Below are positions 59,330-64,000 of a stretch of 64,000 bases of DNA, in pieces. Every line of letters begins with the position of its first letter. The stretch's first letter is position 1. Both the position numbers and the translations under genes were made by a program. Under the pieces are notes generated by a model that saw only the letters and a program-made list of their open reading frames with translations, was not told where the DNA came from and did not search any database. The DNA is from Mesorhizobium prunaredense (GTDB lineage Bacteria > Pseudomonadota > Alphaproteobacteria > Rhizobiales > Rhizobiaceae): NCBI RefSeq assembly GCF_900156895.1, contig NZ_FTPD01000045.1:694169-758168 (forward strand), in the 5' to 3' direction.

Positions 59330-61371
59330 TCGACGACAGCGAAATCCTGCGGCGGTACTTCATTGCCATCGCGACCGACGTGTACGAGGCGAACGGCACC
59401 TTCGCGGCGCTGGACGTCGACCAAGAGGTCGCGAGCATCCGAGGGTGGCTCACCGACCAGGCCCTCGGTGCACGTAGGTTCGACGCTGAGGAGTACGCCG
59501 CTCTCGCGCACCGCCCGTCGCTCGACCAGATCAAGCACAGCATCCTCAAGCAGCGGCGGTTCACGGATGGCGACGCCGTCGTGGTCTACGTGACGGGGCA
59601 CGGGATCACAGCGACGGATAACGGCCACTTTATCGTTCTGCACGACACCGACCCGCTAGACTTGGCGGACGCTCTCCGGACCGCCGACCTGATTCGGTGG
59701 CTGGCGGCCCATCAGGGACTGACTCAGGCGATGATCATCATCGACGTCTGTCAGGCGGGTCAACTCGCGGACAACCTGCCAGCGGTTCTGACTCGCGACC
59801 TGCCTGAAGGGTGGTTCGTCATCCTCAGCGCGCACGCGGGCGTCGACGCCAAACTCGGGGCTTTCAGCGGTGCGGTGGCTGAGTTCGTCGAGCACCTGCG
59901 CCACTCCACGGACGCAGTGGCGAGAGCGGATGAGTACCTTGAGCCGTACAGGTTCATCAAGCCGGTGGTGAACTATCTGCGCGACCATGACTTGCAGAAG
60001 CCGCTGATCCTCACCCAGCCCTACCAGCCCTCGGTGTGTCTCCCAAACCCCGGCTACGAGCCGGGCGGGCTCGAACAGGTCGTCACCGACCCCGCCCGCA
60101 GAGACCTCGCGATCCTCAAGCAGGATATGACGACGCACTGGGCGGTTCGCGCGCCCGTGCTGGCCGGGGTCGGACCCGTCTTCACGGGCCGGACCGTCGT
60201 CATGCAGGAACTCATCGACGCCGCCACCGGCCCACCCGGGACGTTTGTTGTCAGCGGCCGCGCGGGCAGCGGCAAGTCCTCGGTCCTGGCGCGGCTAGTC
60301 ACTTGCAGCGACCCGGGATTCCGGGCCGACCATGCGGATGTGCTGGCGATCGCCACACCGGTGCCGCCCGAGGGCGCCGTCGACATCGCCGTTCTCGCGA
60401 CGGGCAAGACGTCTGAGCAGATCGCCCAGCAAATCGGCCGCGTGCTTGGAGTCCAGGGGCCGCGACCGGAGGCCACCACGGCGGCCAAGGGTTGGGTCGA
60501 CAACATCCGTGCGGTCATCGCCGGACGGGACCGGCCGTTAACCCTGGTGGTGGACGCGCTCGACGAGGCCTCGGATCCAAGCGCCGTGCTGAGCACCGTG
60601 CTCGAGCGGCTAAATCCTCGGGGGCACCCGAGCCTGCGCCTGCTGCTCGGGGTGCGCTCGAGCGGCGGTGAACAGACCGACGAGCCGGCCCGCGAGCTCG
60701 CGTCTGTCACCATAGGACTGCTCGGGGCCCGGCAGATCCGGATCGACGCGGACGACTGGTGGGACCCCGGCGACCTGAGGGCATACGTGGGCCAAGTGCT
60801 CGCGCAGCCCGGTTCTCCCTACGGTCCCGCCCAGATTCCCTCGGTCGCAGCGGCGGTGGAGAGCGAGGCCGGCCGCTCCTACCTCGTGGCAGGACTCACC
60901 GCCCGGACGCTCGCCGAATCCACGGAGGCGCTCGCGGCAGGCGACCCACGGCTCGATGTCGTGCTCGCGCAAGGGTCCGCTCAGCTCGTCGCGAACGACC
61001 TGCGCACCTCTCTGCATGACGCCCGCGATCGTCGTCGCGCGTCCATCCTGCTCCGAGCCTGCGCGCTCGCGAACGGCCGCGGAGTGCCCGTACGCATCTG
61101 GCCGCTCCTCGCATCAGCTATCGCGCCCAACTCCAGCTACGGTGACAGCGACGTCGCTTGGCTCCTCGGACACCGACTGAGCGGTTACCTGGTGCGCGAC
61201 ATCGAGGACGGCCTGACTGTCTATCGACCGTTCCATGACGAACTCCGCCGCGTGCTCGCCGAGGGAGCGCCCCTAGATAGCGACGGGACGGCGGGCGTAA
61301 TGGATCAGGCGGAGGCTCAGCGACGCATTGCCCTGACCCTGCTGCCCCTCGCAACCTGGGGGGCTGGATGA
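59326..61371 (+). CDS. Caspase-like protease domain fused to a NACHT/STAND NTPase
   Basis: The ATG at 59326 overlaps the hydrolase stop and begins MIDDSEILRRYFIAIATDVY; the longer frame is a shadow. Residues 1-230 are a caspase-like (C14) domain: VVYVTGHG with His92, IIIDVCQAG with Cys142. Residues about 290-560 are a P-loop NTPase: GRAGSGKSS with Lys317, LTLVVDALDEA with Asp410, then a LGVRSSG sensor-like strand. The C-terminal part is a winged-helix region with YRPFHDELRRVLAEG. Proteases of this kind are activated by the NTPase oligomerising on a trigger. The reading stops in a G-rich run and the rest of the expected chain is encoded by the next frame. Confidence 0.85.
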   Translation: MIDDSEILRRYFIAIATDVYEANGTFAALDVDQEVASIRGWLTDQALGARRFDAEEYAALAHRPSLDQIKHSILKQRRFTDGDAVVVYVTGHGITATDNGHFIVLHDTDPLDLADALRTADLIRWLAAHQGLTQAMIIIDVCQAGQLADNLPAVLTRDLPEGWFVILSAHAGVDAKLGAFSGAVAEFVEHLRHSTDAVARADEYLEPYRFIKPVVNYLRDHDLQKPLILTQPYQPSVCLPNPGYEPGGLEQVVTDPARRDLAILKQDMTTHWAVRAPVLAGVGPVFTGRTVVMQELIDAATGPPGTFVVSGRAGSGKSSVLARLVTCSDPGFRADHADVLAIATPVPPEGAVDIAVLATGKTSEQIAQQIGRVLGVQGPRPEATTAAKGWVDNIRAVIAGRDRPLTLVVDALDEASDPSAVLSTVLERLNPRGHPSLRLLLGVRSSGGEQTDEPARELASVTIGLLGARQIRIDADDWWDPGDLRAYVGQVLAQPGSPYGPAQIPSVAAAVESEAGRSYLVAGLTARTLAESTEALAAGDPRLDVVLAQGSAQLVANDLRTSLHDARDRRRASILLRACALANGRGVPVRIWPLLASAIAPNSSYGDSDVAWLLGHRLSGYLVRDIEDGLTVYRPFHDELRRVLAEGAPLDSDGTAGVMDQAEAQRRIALTLLPLATWGAG

Positions 61372-63539
61372 TCCACCGGCCGCCACATCCGTACGCCCGC
61401 CGCCACTTGGCGGCCCATGCGGCTGCAGGCGGCATACTCGACGAGGTCCTGAACCTTGAAACGCTGCCCTACCTCGATCAGGCGAGGCTCTCAAGCCTAC
61501 TGCGGCTAACCGAGGCGGAGCCCAACACGCTCAAGTGGCTGCTGTTGAGCGCGTGGCGCTCGGTCCGTCACCGTTGGTCCTGGGACGACCTGGACGCGAA
61601 CGCCGTGGCGCTCGATGTGGCCTACTTGGCCGCGGGTGGTGGGGAAACTCCACATCGCCCCACGACGTCACGGCTCACCTGGAAACCGCTCTGGGTCGAA
61701 TGGCAGTCGGGCGGAACGATCGTGGCTTCCAACGCGCGTGGTCCACTCCGAATCGCTGTCGGAAGTCCGCAGGGGGTACCCGTGCTGGCGACATTGGAGG
61801 GGGGACGGCAGATCCGGCTCTGGGACCCCGCAACGGGACAGGCGATCGGCGAACCGCTGGTGGCGCCCGACCGGGTGCGCACGCTGGTCATAGCGAGCAC
61901 ACCAGGGTACCTGGTCGCAGCCTGCGATGGCGGACGCGTCATTGTATGGGACGCGGTGACACGCCTACAGGTGACCACAATCGATATCCCCGAGCCGGGG
62001 CCCCGGGCCCTGGCAGTGGGCGAACTCGACGGCGCTTGGGTATTCGCCGCAGGTGGGACGAGCGGTGTGCTGCATGTGCGATCGCTCGACAGCGGCCATC
62101 AAGTCCACATGGTGCAGGGACATGCACCGGTGCGGGACGCCGCCCTCGCCACCGCGGCTGACGGACGGCTGTACGTGGCGATCGGATACGGCAACGGACA
62201 GATCCAGGTTTATGACCTTACATCGGGCACACCATTGGCACATGAGGTCTCGCTTGGTCGCGAGATCAATGCCGTCACCCTCGGGCGGGCCGAGGGCCGG
62301 CTACTGCTGGCGGCGGGGTCCGCGGACGGAACGGCTCGGGTTTGGGACGCGCTGAGCGGCCGTCCCGTCTCGGAGCCGTTTCTCCATGGGGATGAGGTGC
62401 GGTCGGTGGCGCTGACGACCACCGGCCACTCGCAGCTACTTGCTACCGGGAGCAGCGACCGCACCGCTCGGGTCTGGTATCCCCACGGCAGCTCCCCGAT
62501 CGGAGCGCCGTTCCCGCATCCGGCACCGGTGGAGAACGTCGCCTTCGCTGAAGTCGAGGGCAGGATGATGCTTGCCACCGGCTGTCTCGACGGCAACACC
62601 AGGCTCTGGGACCCGGTGAGGCCGTCGGCAGCCCGAGTGGCCGTCGAGGGATGGCTGCCCTCGGTCGGCTTGGACGCGGGCATCGTCGTCGCGGGAGTCG
62701 AAGGCGGTTCCGTCCGGCTGTGGGACCGCGCATCGGGCAACCCCTACCACACATTCACGGTGGAGCCGGGCGACGAGCAGCTATACAAGACGCGCCGCGC
62801 CCCCGGTGTGCAAGTGCGACTGGGCTCCGTCGAAGGCCGACGCACCCTCACCACGCTTTATCGTGGACGGGTCGCCATCTGGGATCTGCCCGACCTACAC
62901 GCGCCGGTGCTGCGCGGCGAGACCACCGCGAGCCAGGGGCACATCGTCGACGTCATCGGCGACCGAGCGCTCGTGGCGTCCGCCGACTCGTCGGGTACGG
63001 TCCACGTCGTCGACCTAATAGACGACGCGGTGATGGTCCACACACATCTGCGAGGAGCGACCCGGCTCGGCCTTGTGCCGTCCCCGGGGCGCGCGCTCCT
63101 AGCCGTCGAGGGCGAGCGCGGTGTGCACCTGCTGGACGCGGAGACGGGCGAGCCTCTCTACGACCCCCTACCGGGCACATTGCCAAGGCACGCCTCCGTC
63201 TGTCACCTCGACGGCGCCGAAGTCCTGGCTGCACTCGACCCCGGCGGGCTCCGACTCTACGACCTACGGTCAGGCGAGCTCACGCTTCCCCCGCTGGAAA
63301 TGTCGAACACCGCCAACGGGATCGCGTGGGTACGCGTAGGCGACCGCGAGTTGCTCGTGACCGCGCACTTCGCGACCGTCAGAGTCTGGAACCCGCGCAC
63401 CGGCCGTAAGGTCTCGGAGGTCCCGTTTGGCACTGAAATAGCCGCTATGGCAGTCCACGAGGCTACGGACGGCGCAGTGACTGTCGCCGTCAGCGGCCCC
63501 GGCATGGTGTTGTTGAGGATGAGCGCGGCAACCTCCTAA
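61368..63539 (+). CDS. WD40-type beta-propeller sensor protein (C-terminal half of the caspase-STAND protein)
   Basis: A 723-residue protein. The first 30 residues (HPYARRHLAAHAAAGGILDE) are the segment that in single-chain proteins follows the NACHT module. From about residue 110 there are at least twelve WD40-like blades with repeated endings such as QIRLWDPATGQAIGEPL, GTARVWDALSGRPVSEPF and TARVWYPHGSSPIGAPF. Such propellers act as ligand sensors that keep the NTPase inactive. The ATG overlaps the upstream stop (ATGA). Adding one G to the run of six just upstream would fuse both frames. Composition is very GC-rich and looks actinobacteria-like. Confidence 0.85.
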   Translation: MIHRPPHPYARRHLAAHAAAGGILDEVLNLETLPYLDQARLSSLLRLTEAEPNTLKWLLLSAWRSVRHRWSWDDLDANAVALDVAYLAAGGGETPHRPTTSRLTWKPLWVEWQSGGTIVASNARGPLRIAVGSPQGVPVLATLEGGRQIRLWDPATGQAIGEPLVAPDRVRTLVIASTPGYLVAACDGGRVIVWDAVTRLQVTTIDIPEPGPRALAVGELDGAWVFAAGGTSGVLHVRSLDSGHQVHMVQGHAPVRDAALATAADGRLYVAIGYGNGQIQVYDLTSGTPLAHEVSLGREINAVTLGRAEGRLLLAAGSADGTARVWDALSGRPVSEPFLHGDEVRSVALTTTGHSQLLATGSSDRTARVWYPHGSSPIGAPFPHPAPVENVAFAEVEGRMMLATGCLDGNTRLWDPVRPSAARVAVEGWLPSVGLDAGIVVAGVEGGSVRLWDRASGNPYHTFTVEPGDEQLYKTRRAPGVQVRLGSVEGRRTLTTLYRGRVAIWDLPDLHAPVLRGETTASQGHIVDVIGDRALVASADSSGTVHVVDLIDDAVMVHTHLRGATRLGLVPSPGRALLAVEGERGVHLLDAETGEPLYDPLPGTLPRHASVCHLDGAEVLAALDPGGLRLYDLRSGELTLPPLEMSNTANGIAWVRVGDRELLVTAHFATVRVWNPRTGRKVSEVPFGTEIAAMAVHEATDGAVTVAVSGPGMVLLRMSAATS

Positions 63540-63767
63540 CCCCAATGGCGTTGTGTTTCGGGGTGGCGTGCGCGGCGGACCACGAGTACGACGGCTACGC
63601 TGGCGGCTGGTCGGCTGCGGTCCAATGGCATGCTGGTGACGGTTGCGCGCAAAGTTGCTGATCTTGCGCTTGACCACCTAAACCAAAGTGAGGCTGCCAA
63701 GCGGCCTCCCAATACCCGCCGATCGGCAACGGACGGCATGACCCATCCCTTTGCTTGTATGTCCGAG
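63540..63767. other. Region after the operon without a gene
   Basis: No supportable gene. No obvious terminator hairpin was found directly after the propeller gene. Confidence 0.35.
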
Positions 63768-63849
63768 TCGGGCCAGGATAGCCGGCAACGTCGGCGGCGA
63801 GGATCGCAGCAAGGCGCCTGGTGATCCTGGTGTTCGTCTCTTCGGTCAT
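63768..63849 (-). pseudogene. 5' remnant of a class III adenylate/guanylate cyclase gene
   Basis: The minus strand starts MTEETNTRITRRLAAILAAD, then VAGYPGP. RRLAAILAADVAGYSRLM is the standard N-terminus of rhizobial class III cyclases, with the metal-binding Asp. After about 25 residues the similarity ends, so the gene is truncated. From 63850 to the window end (64000) nothing further is recognisable. Confidence 0.6.
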
Positions 63850-64000
63850 GCGGCCTCCAAAGGCCGAGCACTCAAGATCACTCTATCCAGTAACCGCCGT
63901 GCCGATAAAGGGAATGCGTTAGTGTCGAGTGATTATCATCGACCATTGCGGCGCAAAGTGCCACCAGATGTCAGCATTGGTGAAGGTTTTTCGATGCGGG

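Overview
The window is GC-rich alphaproteobacterial DNA. Codon use, the mevalonate genes, the MocR-type regulator and the tRNA-associated element debris resemble Mesorhizobium-like Rhizobiales. That assignment is an inference from style of sequence, because no marker gene is present.

Layout. (1) 2-3836: the 3' part of a STAND/NACHT-type NTPase cut by the window edge, followed by a long alpha-helical-repeat protein that may be its detached sensor half. (2) 3837-6453: a gene graveyard with a radC 3' fragment, a frameshifted excisionase-like HTH gene, an aldehyde dehydrogenase remnant, a diverged repeat and a tRNA-like scrap. (3) 6454-40854: one uninterrupted, tightly packed plus-strand cluster encoding an extracellular contractile injection system (eCIS, the Afp/PVC-like headless phage tail). 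It holds a DUF4255 terminator-like protein, two sheath and two tube genes, DUF5908, LysM hub protein, gpD- and gpV-type spike genes, gp25, gpJ and gpI-like baseplate genes, three related fibre/tip proteins, a probable tape measure and the AAA+ ATPase. It then carries a 2324-residue candidate cargo with annexin-like repeats and a C-terminal nuclease-like active site, and a HEAT-like protein. A receiver-like stub opens the cluster and a convergent LuxR-type response regulator closes it. (4) 42315-55026: a MocR/GntR regulator divergent from a nine-gene operon. The operon encodes class II HMG-CoA reductase, a class III CoA-transferase, an enoyl-CoA hydratase-like protein, a four-gene ABC importer with two lactonase-like beta-propellers, and HMG-CoA lyase. 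Together they look able to import mevalonate (or its lactone), oxidise it to HMG-CoA and cleave that to acetyl-CoA and acetoacetate. (5) 55027-58456: more mobile-element debris, including the 3' part of a tRNA-Arg(ACG), an inverted-repeat unit, a resolvase scrap, and an AT-richer convergent pair (membrane protein and DUF1937 protein). (6) 58457-63539: a translationally coupled operon of an alpha/beta hydrolase, a caspase-like/NACHT NTPase and a WD40-type propeller protein, a plausible immune or cell-death system. (7) 63540-64000: a truncated start of a class III cyclase-like gene.

Two diverged copies of one roughly 150-bp sequence, each followed by a tRNA-Arg 3'-like fragment, bracket the eCIS and mevalonate regions (about 5.7-6.1 kb and 55.2-55.7 kb). 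The simplest reading is a chromosomal or plasmid accessory region built by repeated tRNA-targeted integrations, with STAND-type genes at both ends.
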